Assembly (NCBI RefSeq): GCF_003718735.1
Contig: NZ_CP033460.1
Location: 1,798,001 to 1,862,000 of the forward strand
Reading direction: 5' to 3'
DNA length: 64,000 nt
DNA from: Staphylococcus debuckii
Lineage (GTDB): Bacteria > Bacillota > Bacilli > Staphylococcales > Staphylococcaceae
The notes below the pieces were generated by a model. The model saw only the letters and a program-made list of their open reading frames with translations, had not been told where the DNA came from and made no database searches. Each line of letters opens with the position of its first letter. The stretch's first letter is position 1. The position numbers and the translations under genes are program-made. Positions 10,659 to 20,520 of this stretch are shown here, in pieces.

Positions 10659-10706
10659 AAAAAAGCTATGCGTAAATTTATAGAATAGATTTCGCATAGC
10701 TTTTTT
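10659..10706. terminator. Terminator between acuC and ccpA
   Basis: Perfect 14-bp stem AAAAAAGCTATGCG/CGCATAGCTTTTTT (10659-10672 with 10693-10706), with T or A runs on both sides. It works for acuC and probably also for convergent ccpA. Confidence 0.9.
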
Positions 10707-10771
10707 TATATTCAGAGCGAGTTGGGACTATAATTCATCCCGTTCTCTTCATTCCTTAAATTATAGTAGAA

Positions 10772-11761
10772 TTAACGTGTTGTACCACGATATTCGATTC
10801 GATAAGGCAAGATAACATTAGAATCTGAAATTTCTTCATTATTCATATATTTTGTTAGTAAACGCATACCTACAGCACCAATATCATACAACGGTTGGAT
10901 GACACTAGATAATTGTGGACGAACCATTTCTACAAGTCGTGTATTATTAAAGCTTACGACTTGCAAGTCTTCTGGAATTTGAACATTTGCATCTAAAGCT
11001 GAATGTACAATACCGATAGCTTGCTCATCACTAATTGATAAAATGGCATCTGGTTGATATTGTGAAATAGTTTCAAACGCATTCACACCATCTTTATATG
11101 TTTCTTTACCTGTAAATTTCATTTCATCTTTCAATGATAGATTATGTTTTTCAAGCACTTCGATTAAACTTGCTAAAACATCCGCTTCAGCTTTCTCTGA
11201 ATTATTGCCTCCGACAAATGCAAATTGCTTTGCCCCTGTTTCAATTAAATGTTCAGTAACGTCAATAGCTGCTTGTTTATAATTAATATTAACAGAAGCA
11301 ATATGTTCATCGTCATCACTTGTTCCAGACACTACTACAGGTACTGAAGAAGTTTCAATTAATTGTTCTAACTCTTCATCCAATGTACCACCCAAGAAGA
11401 TAATACCGTCCACTTGCTTGCTAAGCAGATTATTAAAAATTTCTTTAGCTTTTGCGGGATCATTATCTGAATTTGAAATGATTGAATGATATTTATACAT
11501 TGTCGCAATATCTTCCAAACCACGTGCTAATTGAGAGTAATAGACATTAGAAATATCTGGTATAATTACCCCTACTGTTGTTGTTTTCTTGCTTGCTAGA
11601 CCTCTAGCAACCGCATTAGGTCTATAATTTAACTTTTTAATGACTGCGTTAACTTTATCTCTGGTTTCTGGTTTCACATTTTGGTTGCCATTTACAACAC
11701 GAGATACTGTTGCCATGGATACTCGTGCTTCTCTTGCAACGTCATATATAGTAACGGTCAT
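10772..11761 (-). CDS. ccpA: Catabolite control protein A
   Basis: LacI/GalR-family regulator that, with Ser46-phosphorylated HPr, binds cre sites to repress or activate carbon genes. It has 329 residues. The N-terminal helix-turn-helix is clear ([19 protein letters not shown], residues 4-22), followed by the hinge helix region [12 protein letters not shown] and a periplasmic-binding-protein-like core. Start ATG has AAAGGGTGA upstream. A cre-like sequence one base short of consensus lies 15-28 nt before the start. The neighbouring acsA and, in this window, putA and pckA carry candidate cre or related sites. Confidence 0.96.
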   Translation of the reverse strand: MTVTIYDVAREARVSMATVSRVVNGNQNVKPETRDKVNAVIKKLNYRPNAVARGLASKKTTTVGVIIPDISNVYYSQLARGLEDIATMYKYHSIISNSDNDPAKAKEIFNNLLSKQVDGIIFLGGTLDEELEQLIETSSVPVVVSGTSDDDEHIASVNINYKQAAIDVTEHLIETGAKQFAFVGGNNSEKAEADVLASLIEVLEKHNLSLKDEMKFTGKETYKDGVNAFETISQYQPDAILSISDEQAIGIVHSALDANVQIPEDLQVVSFNNTRLVEMVRPQLSSVIQPLYDIGAVGMRLLTKYMNNEEISDSNVILPYRIEYRGTTR

Positions 11762-11960
11762 GTCTTCACCCTTTCTGTAAGCGTTTCAAACTCTATTATA
11801 ATAAGTTTTCATAGCATTTTCAAAGTTTACCACAAATTCTTGCGAACTTAAATTAATATATTCTGTTTGTCACTTTTTTGTCAATAATCATAACTATGTA
11901 ACTTCTAAAGTGTAAGTGAAACATTGTTTTTCCTATTTATGTGTAAAATAACACGAATAA

Positions 11961-12006
11961 ACTCCTTTCAAAAACGCTGCACCATGAGTACTTCTTTGAA
12001 AGGAGT
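11961..12006 (-). terminator. Terminator of the DAHP synthase gene
   Basis: Perfect 12-bp stem ACTCCTTTCAAA/TTTGAAAGGAGT (11961-11972 with 11995-12006). The T stretch after it on the minus strand is weak. Confidence 0.55.
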
Positions 12007-12032
12007 AAATTCACTATCCAATTTTATTTCAA

Positions 12033-13121
12033 TTAATGTAATTGGTTATTATCGTACATATCTGCTAATGGTTTTAATTCATTATAGAATTTATCGAATT
12101 GTTCTAAGTCCATTTGTTGTCCGCTGTCACTTAATGCCACTGCTGGATCAGGATGTACTTCTGCCATTACGCCATCTGCTCCAACTGCTAAAGCAGCTTT
12201 TGCTGTCGGAAGCATAATATCTTTACGTCCTGTACTATGCGTAACGTCTACCATTACCGGTAAATGTGTACCCTGTTTTAAAATTGGTACAGCTGAAATA
12301 TCTAATGTATTTCGTGTAGCTTTTTCGTAAGTTCTAATACCACGTTCACATAAGATAATATTACTGTTACCTTGAGAAGCAATGTATTCAGCTGCAAAAA
12401 TAAATTCTTCGATAGTCGCTGACATACCACGTTTCAATAACACTGGTTTGTTCGTACGTCCTGCTTCTTTCAACAATTCAAAGTTTTGCATATTACGCGC
12501 GCCAATTTGGAAAACATCCAAGTATTCATCTGCTAATTCAAAATCTGCTGGCGATACAATTTCACTGACTACATTTAAATTATATTTATCTTTAACATTT
12601 TTAAGAATTTTTAATCCTTCTAATCCTAAGCCTTGGAAATCATAAGGTGATGTACGAGGTTTGAATGCACCTCCACGAATAAATTTCAAGCCTTTGTTTT
12701 GCAAATCAGCAGCAACTTTATCCACTTGTTCTTGTGATTCTACTGAACAAGGGCCGAAAATAAATGATTTATTTCCATCCCCGATAACACCGCCATTATC
12801 AAATTGTACAATAGTGTCTTCAGGTTTTAATTTTCTAGAAACAATAAGATGTTTCTCATGATCAGCTTTTTGTAAATCTGTGGATGCTTTAAAGATTTCT
12901 TTAAATAATTGTTTAATTACATTGTCATTAAATGGACCATTATTTTTCTCAATTAATGCATTCAACATTACTTTTTCACGTTCAGGATCATATACCTTTG
13001 TTCCCTGCTTACGCTTTTCTTCCCCGATTTTTTGTGCGAGTTCACCACGTTTTACAAAAAGGTCTAAAATTTGTTCGTTAATATTCTCGATTTCATTTCT
13101 GTACTGTTCCAACTTATTCAT
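12033..13121 (-). CDS. aroA: Bifunctional chorismate mutase / DAHP synthase
   Basis: First step of the shikimate pathway (phosphoenolpyruvate + erythrose-4-phosphate to DAHP) fused to an N-terminal AroQ-type chorismate mutase. The mutase domain takes residues 1-85 ([19 protein letters not shown] and [12 protein letters not shown]). The DAHP synthase TIM barrel takes about 100-362, with [29 protein letters not shown] and the metal region DVTHSTGR. In Bacillus the mutase domain acts as the prephenate/chorismate sensor for feedback. The symbol follows Bacillus usage and is not EPSP synthase. AGGTGA precedes the ATG. Monocistronic. Confidence 0.94.
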   Translation of the reverse strand: MNKLEQYRNEIENINEQILDLFVKRGELAQKIGEEKRKQGTKVYDPEREKVMLNALIEKNNGPFNDNVIKQLFKEIFKASTDLQKADHEKHLIVSRKLKPEDTIVQFDNGGVIGDGNKSFIFGPCSVESQEQVDKVAADLQNKGLKFIRGGAFKPRTSPYDFQGLGLEGLKILKNVKDKYNLNVVSEIVSPADFELADEYLDVFQIGARNMQNFELLKEAGRTNKPVLLKRGMSATIEEFIFAAEYIASQGNSNIILCERGIRTYEKATRNTLDISAVPILKQGTHLPVMVDVTHSTGRKDIMLPTAKAALAVGADGVMAEVHPDPAVALSDSGQQMDLEQFDKFYNELKPLADMYDNNQLH

Positions 13122-13303
13122 TACCTGGTCACCTCTATGTAATTATTTTATGCATCCAACTTATTACACTTTAAAGCGGTAAAAAATTGAATTTAACAAG
13201 TATTGTAGCAGTAAGTCAGTTAAATTTCAAGCTTTATACTAAAATATTCTTATTCTTTAAACGATTTACAATTTTCACATAATTGACTAGTCTATAAACA
13301 AAA

Positions 13304-13430
13304 TGGGAGTGAGAGAGAAATAACCTCAGCAAAATTATTTCGTTCTCCCACCCCAGTCAAACTAACCTGAGCAAATAGTGATTGCCAGTTCAGAAATCAA
13401 GGGCTAAGACAAATTGATGTCTCAGCCCTC
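13304..13430. repeat. Two-hairpin intergenic repeat, copy 1
   Basis: Hairpin 1 pairs TGGGAGTGAGAGAGAAATAA (13304-13323) with the arm at 13335-13350 (TTATTTCGTTCTCCCA). Hairpin 2 pairs AGGGCTAAGACA (13400-13411) with TGTCTCAGCCCT (13418-13429). The same two-part layout recurs at 29109-29236. Hairpin 2 probably ends the YtxH-like gene at 13440; hairpin 1 resembles the ATTTCGT-containing hairpin repeats dispersed in staphylococcal genomes. Confidence 0.7.
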
Positions 13431-13439
13431 ATTCAACCA

Positions 13440-14813
13440 TTAATCATCAAAAGTTTTCTTTTCGATTTTTTTCTTAGTTGTTTCACCTTTTGGTTGGTTA
13501 TTTTTAGGTGTATTTTGTGATTGTGTTTTTGGTGTTGATTTTGATGTTTTTTTCTGAGCAGATGATTTAGAAGCTGCTGATTTAGATGTATTATTTTGAT
13601 CTTGTGATTTAGTTTTAGTTGTTGTTTTTTGTGTTGTTGTTTTATTACCTTTAGAAGCTGGCTTTCTTGTTGTTTTTGTTGTTGTTTTAGTAGCATTTTT
13701 AGGAGAAGATGCTTTTGCTTCTTTAGTAGTTGTAGCTGCTGTATTTTTTGGTGTGTCTGTTGTTTTCTTAGTTTGTGTTTTTGTTTTTGTTGTTGTAGTG
13801 TTATTTACCGTTTTTGATTCTACTTTAGCTGAAGGCTCATCTTTTTTCGCAGCTGGCTGTTTTTGAGATGTTGATTTTTGATCATCTGCTTTTTCTACTT
13901 TAGTTGATTTAATATTTTCTTCTGATTTTCCTTCATTAGTAGCTGCAACTTTTTTGGCTGATTCATCATCTTTCTTCGCACTCACTACTGTGTGACCTGC
14001 AACATTTTTCTCATTTGATGAGTGGTTTGCAGTTGCTTTATCATGTGTAATTACACCTTTGTCCATTGATGCTTTTTCATGAGTTTGGTTTGTGCGTTTC
14101 TCTGCTGCTTTTGGTGAAGCTTTAGGAGTGGATTGAGATGATTTTTTTGCAGCTGGTTTAGAATCTTTTTTAGCAGAATCTTTTTCAGTACCTGCCACAG
14201 CTGTCACAGTAGTAACTAGAATCGGTACTGCTGCATAAGAACTAGATTTTACTGGTGCTGCTTTAAATAATTCACTGACTTTAGCAGCTACAGTATTATC
14301 ATTTTCAATCAATTTAGCTTTTTCTTTTGCTGCCTTAGCATTTCCTTGCGCACTGAATTCACGTGTTGAGGCTGCTGTTGACTGATTTCCAGCAACTTCT
14401 TCTTGTGCTTGTGGAGATACATTTGCTAAATCATGCGCTGACGCTTCATTTCTGATTGCTTGTTTTTCTGCGCGTAAAGTATCTACGTCATATTCATGGT
14501 CGTCTTGTTTGATTTTTTGGTTCACTTGATTTCTGATTTGCTGCGCAACGTCTTTCATACCTTGCAATTGATCTTGAGCATTTGCTTTTAATGCATCTGT
14601 TTGCGCTGACACTTTATCTTTCATTGAAGGTTTATCTTCTTCAAATTGTTTTTCTTGTTGTTTACGTTTTTTAACTTGATTTAAAATAAATCCAACTGCT
14701 GAACCAATAAAAGCGCCTGCAATAAAACCAGACACGAAATCTTTACGAACCGTATCGGCCATGGCTTCAACTTCATATATTTCTAACTTAGCTTCATCAT
14801 TTTTCTTTCTCAT
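13440..14813 (-). CDS. YtxH-domain membrane protein with long Lys/Thr/Ser-rich tail
   Basis: A 457-residue protein with one YtxH-type segment near the N-terminus (VSGFIAGAFIGSAVGFILNQ, about residues 25-44). A coiled-coil-prone region follows (about 45-180), then about 250 residues of low-complexity K, T, S, A and Q sequence, rich in KTTT and KTQ-type repeats. The tail is disordered by appearance and strongly basic, so it might contact the anionic wall or nucleic acid; that is inference. Start ATG at 14813 follows GGAGG; an in-frame upstream codon lacks a ribosome site. It lies downstream of the DUF948 gene, as ytxH follows ytxG in Bacillus, where these are sigma-B stress genes. Precise role unknown. 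Confidence 0.8.
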   Translation of the reverse strand: MRKKNDEAKLEIYEVEAMADTVRKDFVSGFIAGAFIGSAVGFILNQVKKRKQQEKQFEEDKPSMKDKVSAQTDALKANAQDQLQGMKDVAQQIRNQVNQKIKQDDHEYDVDTLRAEKQAIRNEASAHDLANVSPQAQEEVAGNQSTAASTREFSAQGNAKAAKEKAKLIENDNTVAAKVSELFKAAPVKSSSYAAVPILVTTVTAVAGTEKDSAKKDSKPAAKKSSQSTPKASPKAAEKRTNQTHEKASMDKGVITHDKATANHSSNEKNVAGHTVVSAKKDDESAKKVAATNEGKSEENIKSTKVEKADDQKSTSQKQPAAKKDEPSAKVESKTVNNTTTTKTKTQTKKTTDTPKNTAATTTKEAKASSPKNATKTTTKTTRKPASKGNKTTTQKTTTKTKSQDQNNTSKSAASKSSAQKKTSKSTPKTQSQNTPKNNQPKGETTKKKIEKKTFDD

Positions 14814-14836
14814 GTTTTGCCTCCTATAAATAAAAG

Positions 14837-14872
14837 CACTTAAACAAAGTTGAATCAACCTCATTTAAGTGC
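14837..14872 (-). terminator. Terminator after the DUF948 gene
   Basis: Stem GCACTTAAA/TTTAAGTGC (14837-14845 with 14864-14872) with an inner GTTGATTCAAC palindrome. On the minus strand it is followed by TTTTATTTAT. Confidence 0.75.
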
Positions 14873-14948
14873 AGTTTGTAAGTACTATAATTGATAATGT
14901 TAAGCCTACAGATGAGGTATACAGTTCAATTCGAACTACATTATACCA

Positions 14949-15389
14949 TTAGCCTCTGTAGTTTGCACTTTCTCTTTGTTGCTTTCTATATTGCCATTTA
15001 TCAGCAATTTCCATAGCAACATTTGACCATTGGATGACTTGTGAAATTTTGTCTTCATTTTGAGAAATGTTATGTGCAATTGAGTTTGTTACTCGGTCCA
15101 CTGATCCATCTAAATCTTGGATAGAATCACCGATGCCTTTTACTCCATCAACTACAGAATTTAAGCGGTCCACTTTATCTTGAATATCTTCAGTTAAGCG
15201 GTTAGCTTTGTGAAGTAAGTCTGTTGATTCACGAGTAATCCCTTGTACTTGACCTTCGATTCCGTCAAGAGTTTTAGCAACATAGTCTAAATTTTTCTTA
15301 ACAGATACTAAGACTAGCACAATTCCGATTACTAAAACTAAAAATGCTAAAGCTGCAATTAGACCTGCTACAGGTAAAATCCAGTCCAT
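14949..15389 (-). CDS. ytxG: DUF948 (YtxG-type) membrane protein
   Basis: A 146-residue protein with one N-terminal transmembrane segment (about residues 5-29) followed by a long helical, coiled-coil-prone domain with regularly spaced hydrophobics (for example LHKANRLTEDIQDKVDRL), the DUF948 pattern. Bacillus YtxG is a sigma-B-controlled general stress protein of unknown function. AGGAGG precedes the ATG. It lies between murC and the YtxH-like gene, the same order as Bacillus ytxG-ytxH. Function unknown. Confidence 0.85.
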   Translation of the reverse strand: MDWILPVAGLIAALAFLVLVIGIVLVLVSVKKNLDYVAKTLDGIEGQVQGITRESTDLLHKANRLTEDIQDKVDRLNSVVDGVKGIGDSIQDLDGSVDRVTNSIAHNISQNEDKISQVIQWSNVAMEIADKWQYRKQQRESANYRG

Positions 15390-15458
15390 TAAAAACGCCT
15401 CCTAAATAGCTTATGTCTTATTTTTTAAAATACCCAAAGCAAAAATAGTATAAACATT

Positions 15459-16772
15459 TTAAAATTCATTTGTTACGCCATTTTGCTCCATAAAAGCGCG
15501 TTCGATTTTTTGAATATCTCCAGCACCCATAAATAAAATAACAGCATTATCAAATTCATTCAATATGTTTACATTTTTTTCACCAATTAATTGAGCACCT
15601 GGAATGCGGTCAATTAAATCTTGGATAGTCAAGCTGCCATCATGTTCTCTGATAGAACCAAAGATATCGCATAAGAAAACACGATCAGCTTTGCTCAAGC
15701 TGTCTGCAAATTCTTCTAGGAAAGCTTTAGTTCTTGAAAAAGTATGAGGTTGAAAAACAGCAATGACTTCTTTGTTCGGATATTTTTTTCTTGCTGTCTC
15801 AATTGTAGCATTAATTTCACGTGGATGGTGGGCATAATCATCAACTAATACTTGATTATGTAACTTTGTTTCATTGAAGCGTCTTTTTACCCCTCCAAAT
15901 GTCTCTAATGCTTCTTTGATATTCTCAATATTGAGTCCTTCTAAGTGACATACCATAATCACTGCTAAAGTATTCAAGATATTATGGTCTCCATATTGAG
16001 GTGATAAGAACTGATCAAAATACTTACCGTCAATATATACATCAAATTGCGTTCCATTTTCTGTAATTTGGATATTATCTGCATAAATATCTTCATCTTT
16101 TTCTAAACCATAGTAATAAATCGGAACATCTGCTTTAATTTTGCGTAAATGCTCGTCTTTACCCCAAGCTACAATACCTTTTTTCACATTACGCGCCATC
16201 TCTTGAAAGGCACTTGTCACATCATCTACATCTTTAAAGTAGTCTGGATGATCAAAGTCGATATTAGTCATAATTGCATAATCTGGATGATAGCTTAAGA
16301 AATGACGTCGATATTCACAAGCTTCAAAGGCAAAAAATTCACTTTGCGGAATTCCTAATCCTGTGCCATCTCCGATTAAGAAAGAAGTTCTTTTATCACC
16401 ATTCATCACATGAGATAGCAGACCTGTGGTAGATGTCTTGCCATGTGCTCCTGTAACGGCGATTGAAATGTATTGTTCAATTACGTGGCCTAAGAATGTT
16501 GGATAATTAATCACTTCTAATCCTAACTCATGAGCACGAACAATCTCTTCATGTGTATCTGAAAAGGCATTCCCTTGAATAACAGTCATCCCTTTTTCTA
16601 TATTATCAGGATTAAATGATAATATCTTTATTCCTTTATTTCTTAATGCTTTTTCTGTGAACACATATTGGTCTATGTCGGAACCTTGTACTTCATGACC
16701 CAAATCATGCATAATCTGAGCCAAAGAACTCATTCCGGAACCTTTAATTCCGACAAAATGATAGTGTGTCAT
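15459..16772 (-). CDS. murC: UDP-N-acetylmuramate-L-alanine ligase
   Basis: Adds L-Ala to UDP-MurNAc, the first amino acid of the peptidoglycan stem, in the cytoplasm. It has the Mur-ligase layout: N-terminal UDP-binding Rossmann region ([12 protein letters not shown], residues 8-19), the ATP P-loop [11 protein letters not shown] (near residue 108), central domain with [10 protein letters not shown], and C-terminal domain with [10 protein letters not shown] and FQPHTFSRT. Its 437 residues are standard. It starts 18 bp after the ftsK stop, so it is co-transcribed with ftsK. Confidence 0.97.
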   Translation of the reverse strand: MTHYHFVGIKGSGMSSLAQIMHDLGHEVQGSDIDQYVFTEKALRNKGIKILSFNPDNIEKGMTVIQGNAFSDTHEEIVRAHELGLEVINYPTFLGHVIEQYISIAVTGAHGKTSTTGLLSHVMNGDKRTSFLIGDGTGLGIPQSEFFAFEACEYRRHFLSYHPDYAIMTNIDFDHPDYFKDVDDVTSAFQEMARNVKKGIVAWGKDEHLRKIKADVPIYYYGLEKDEDIYADNIQITENGTQFDVYIDGKYFDQFLSPQYGDHNILNTLAVIMVCHLEGLNIENIKEALETFGGVKRRFNETKLHNQVLVDDYAHHPREINATIETARKKYPNKEVIAVFQPHTFSRTKAFLEEFADSLSKADRVFLCDIFGSIREHDGSLTIQDLIDRIPGAQLIGEKNVNILNEFDNAVILFMGAGDIQKIERAFMEQNGVTNEF

Positions 16773-16790
16773 ATTAACATTCCTTCTTTC

Positions 16791-19700
16791 TTATTCCTCA
16801 TTTAATTCAGCTGAGGTTAAATAAACCTCTCTTGGTTTAGAACCATTAGAGCCTGAAATATATCCCAATTCTTCTAATTGGTCAACAATTCTTGCTGCTC
16901 TGTTATACCCAATTTGGAAATGACGTTGAATTAATGATGTTGAAATATTTCCTTCTGACACCATAAATCTGCATACTTCATCAAATAAATCATCTTTCGA
17001 TTGAGCTTTTGTTTGTTTCAATAACTCTTTTTCTTCAAACAAATATTCTGGCTGACGCTGTGCTTTAATATAGTCTACTACTGCATCGATTTCATCATCC
17101 GATACAAAGCTGCCTTGAACGCGAATTGGTTTATTCATACCATTACCTAGGTACAGCATATCCCCGTAACCTAATAAGCGCTCTGCACCGCCGCTGTCGA
17201 GAATTGTTCTCGAATCCACACTCGATGATACCATAAATGCAATACGCGTAGGAATATTTGCTTTAATTAATCCTGTAATTACATTGACAGATGGTCTTTG
17301 AGTAGCAACAAGCATGTGAATACCACAAGCACGTGCTTTTTGAGCAATACGTGCAATAGATTGTTCTACTTCTTGAGGCGCCATCATCATTAAATCGGCT
17401 AACTCATCGATTACAATTACTATTTTAGACAAGCGTTGATCATAAGGTGCTTTTTTATTAAAAGCTGTAATATTACGCACATGATATTGTGCAAACAATT
17501 TATAACGTTTTTCCATTTCATCTACTGCCCATTTTAAACTTTGAGTAGCAGCTTTAACATCTGTAATCACAGGTGATACGAGATGCGGTAATCCATTATA
17601 AGGTGCTAATTCTACCATCTTCGGATCAATCAACAGCAATTTCAACTCTTCAGGATGATTTTTATACAATAATGAAAGCAACATGCTGTTGATAGCCACG
17701 GATTTACCTGAGCCAGTCGCTCCGGCAATTAAGGCATGCGGTGTTTTAGCTATATCCATCAATAATGGCTCGTTATTAATTCTGTTACCCATCGCAACAG
17801 TCAACTTGGATTCTGCATTTTTGAATTTAGAACTTTCAATAATGGATCGCAAGTTGACTTTAGTAGGCGACACATTAGGCACTTCAATCCCGACTAAACT
17901 TGTTCCAGGTATAGGCGCTTCGATTCTGATATCTTTTGCAGCTAATGCCATTTTCAAGTCATCTTGCAACGCAGTGATTCGAGAAACCTTGACACCTTTT
18001 TCTACAGATAATTCAAAGCGTGTGACACTTGGTCCTTCTGTCACATTTTTAACTTCTGCGGGTACATTGAAATAATAGAATGCATCGTTTAATTCTTGTT
18101 TTTTCTCTTCAATCCATTCTTCATCTATTTCATGAATTTCTGGAGTATCTAATAAATCAATACTTGGCAATTTCAAGTTAGGGCCTTTTCTAATGCCCTC
18201 TTGCTGTGAATTTGTAATGTTTTCAGCATTGCTGACTTTTTTAGAATCTGAAACTTGCGGTTGGTGGAATCTTTGCGTTTCTGACACAGTTTCATTCGCT
18301 TTATTCTCGCTCACATGCAATTGATTTACATTTTGTGTTATATGGCCCGCTTCATTTTGAGTTTCTTGTTCATTTATTGAAGGACCTTCATTATTTTCAG
18401 GATTAGCGTGACTTTCTGAGCTGACACTTTGTGCATGTGCTTGTGTATTATCTACTTCACTGCTTGTGTATTCCTGAGTTGATTTATTATTTTTATCCGG
18501 CTCATTTTGTACTGGATGGTTTACTTTTTCTGTATCAGATTTAGTTGCAGAGATTGCTTTATTTTTTTGTGCTTTTTGCATTCTTCTCTTATCAGAAGGC
18601 GTCATCATTACGTTAACGGGCTTAGCACCTTTACGGATAGGACGTTTCTTCTCAGGTACTGCTTCCACTTTAACTGGACTTGCTTCTTTATTTTCTTTGT
18701 TATCTTGTAACTCAGCAGGTTCAGTTTCAGATGATGGTTGGTCAGATAATTCATTTGGCGCTGCAGTATCTTCTTGTTTCTTAGCTGGCGATGATGCTGG
18801 TTCATTTTCAGGTGATAGTTTCGGCTCTAACGACTGCTCATTTGCATCTTGCTTTTCAGATGATGTTGTTGAATCTGGTTTTTCATTCACATTAAAAGTT
18901 TTCTCTTGAGTAGGTTCTAACTTCGGTTCTAATGATTCAGAATTATTTTTGGTTGCGTTGCTGATTGACTCTGTTTCTGGTGCAGCTTTATCATCTGCAA
19001 AGTCTTCAGATTCTGTCTCTGGTTTTAGTTGAGGTTCCTCTACTGCATTCTGCTTTTGACTTGTTTCCGGATTTTTATCAGTTGAATCATTTACATTGGC
19101 AGGTTCCGCTGCTGCTTCATCCTCATTATAATCCGACGTTTCGTTGTTCTCTTCTTTTTCTGGACCTTCTGTTTGAACTTCGGTATATTGCGCTTCGCTT
19201 ATTTCCGGTTCAGCATGTTTCAATGGTTCACTAGTATGTTCGATTGGTTCAGTTCGATTCTTTATATTTTCTATGCCTGAAGCAGTTTCGTCTTCTTGTG
19301 GAGCTGCATAATCATTTACGATTTCAACGTCTTTGTCATCCACTGATTGAACTTGCTGAACGTCATCTAAATTGATTTCTTCATAATCAAAATCTGGATT
19401 TAAATCAGGTTCAGCTTCATGATCATTTTTACTAGCTGCTGCTTCAGTAGCATCTTGTACCTTATCCGAATCAATATGTTCATCTTTATCTTCATTCACT
19501 TCAACTGGACGCTCTTCATTGAAGACAGGTTCTTCTACATATTGCTTAGCTTGTTTAGCATACATATCATCGATTGCCTGCTGAATGGATCCAGTGTCTT
19601 CTTGCTCACGTTTTTGTTGCAATGCTTCTTTGAATTTCTTGCGCTTCAAGAACTTGCGTTCACGTTCTCTGCGAATTTCTTCAACAATTTGTGAGGCATA

Positions 19701-20495
19701 AATATTATTGATATTTATAGTGTTATCCGTAGATGAATAATTAGGTGTTTCTTTCATCGTATGTTGTATTTCATCAGGCTTTTCAAAATGAGAAGTTTCA
19801 GTACCTTCATTTTGAGAAGATGATGGTTGTGATGTTGTATTTAATTTATCTTGTCTTCGTGCTCCATTTAACGGATCAGTCGGAATACGTTCTTGTCTTT
19901 CATCCGCTTCCTCATTTTTAATAGTACCGTCGCTTTTAATCACGCCATTCTCTAGTGGATGACGTTTCTTAGTACCAAAAATTGCAGAAGGCACTTCCTC
20001 TGCTTTGAATTCACCGCTTCTATAATAGATTTCTTTGGTATCATATGAAGAAGTATAATTTTGAACACGACGCTTTGACGATGTATAAGATGTTTCCTTA
20101 GGTGAATGATGATGCTGATGATTATTTTGTGTTCGTGTGCTGCGAGATGAGCGAAAAGTATTTTCATCTTGATTGCCGCTTGTATCAAAGTTGCGACGTC
20201 TTCTATGGCGTCTATTATCTTGTTGTTGATTCGCAGCATATGCATTTTCTTCTGCATGTGAAATTTGTGAGTCAGAATCAGCTGAATCAAAATCACCTTC
20301 AGTATTCTCAGTATTATTCACATGCATCGGAAAGCGAAAATTACCTTTCGGACGATTATATATATCATTATTTTCAGGAAGTAATGATTGACGATGACGT
20401 TCTTTTTCTTCTAATTTTTGTCGACGTTGACTATATTTCCGCTGATATACCTCTTCGTCATCTCCATCGCTAAATAGTTTATCGAACCAGCTCAT
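16791..20495 (-). CDS. ftsK: Soluble FtsK/SpoIIIE-family DNA translocase with very long acidic linker
   Basis: Septum-linked motor that clears chromosomal DNA from the division site. It has 1234 residues. I see no transmembrane helix at the N-terminus, unlike FtsK and SpoIIIE; this and the location next to murC-ytpR match Bacillus SftA (YtpT). Residues about 60-780 are low-complexity and rich in E, N, Q, S and P, with one basic island (EKKRPIRKGAKPVNVMM) near 630. The motor begins near 790; Walker A AGATGSGKS is near residue 923, Walker B IVIVIDELADL near 1027. A C-terminal winged-helix gamma domain (about 1165-1234, FQIGYNRAARIVDQLEELG) would read KOPS/SRS-like sequences. Upstream of murC in one transcription unit. 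Confidence 0.93.
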   Translation of the reverse strand: MSWFDKLFSDGDDEEVYQRKYSQRRQKLEEKERHRQSLLPENNDIYNRPKGNFRFPMHVNNTENTEGDFDSADSDSQISHAEENAYAANQQQDNRRHRRRRNFDTSGNQDENTFRSSRSTRTQNNHQHHHSPKETSYTSSKRRVQNYTSSYDTKEIYYRSGEFKAEEVPSAIFGTKKRHPLENGVIKSDGTIKNEEADERQERIPTDPLNGARRQDKLNTTSQPSSSQNEGTETSHFEKPDEIQHTMKETPNYSSTDNTININNIYASQIVEEIRRERERKFLKRKKFKEALQQKREQEDTGSIQQAIDDMYAKQAKQYVEEPVFNEERPVEVNEDKDEHIDSDKVQDATEAAASKNDHEAEPDLNPDFDYEEINLDDVQQVQSVDDKDVEIVNDYAAPQEDETASGIENIKNRTEPIEHTSEPLKHAEPEISEAQYTEVQTEGPEKEENNETSDYNEDEAAAEPANVNDSTDKNPETSQKQNAVEEPQLKPETESEDFADDKAAPETESISNATKNNSESLEPKLEPTQEKTFNVNEKPDSTTSSEKQDANEQSLEPKLSPENEPASSPAKKQEDTAAPNELSDQPSSETEPAELQDNKENKEASPVKVEAVPEKKRPIRKGAKPVNVMMTPSDKRRMQKAQKNKAISATKSDTEKVNHPVQNEPDKNNKSTQEYTSSEVDNTQAHAQSVSSESHANPENNEGPSINEQETQNEAGHITQNVNQLHVSENKANETVSETQRFHQPQVSDSKKVSNAENITNSQQEGIRKGPNLKLPSIDLLDTPEIHEIDEEWIEEKKQELNDAFYYFNVPAEVKNVTEGPSVTRFELSVEKGVKVSRITALQDDLKMALAAKDIRIEAPIPGTSLVGIEVPNVSPTKVNLRSIIESSKFKNAESKLTVAMGNRINNEPLLMDIAKTPHALIAGATGSGKSVAINSMLLSLLYKNHPEELKLLLIDPKMVELAPYNGLPHLVSPVITDVKAATQSLKWAVDEMEKRYKLFAQYHVRNITAFNKKAPYDQRLSKIVIVIDELADLMMMAPQEVEQSIARIAQKARACGIHMLVATQRPSVNVITGLIKANIPTRIAFMVSSSVDSRTILDSGGAERLLGYGDMLYLGNGMNKPIRVQGSFVSDDEIDAVVDYIKAQRQPEYLFEEKELLKQTKAQSKDDLFDEVCRFMVSEGNISTSLIQRHFQIGYNRAARIVDQLEELGYISGSNGSKPREVYLTSAELNEE

Positions 20496-20520
20496 AAATT
20501 CACTTCCTTCCCAAATTTAA

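Noticed and set aside
11776..11789. cre-like TGTAAGCGTTTCAA before ccpA
   Set aside because: It is one base short of a symmetric cre and mismatches a fixed C; kept only as a remark, not as a feature.
13629..13817. Cys/Phe-rich plus-strand frame opposite the Lys/Thr-rich tail
   Set aside because: It is the complement of repetitive KTTT codons and not a gene.
14837..14872. Hairpin as a regulatory leader of the YtxH-like gene
   Set aside because: Position after the DUF948 gene and a T run fit a simple terminator better; no alternative pairing was seen.
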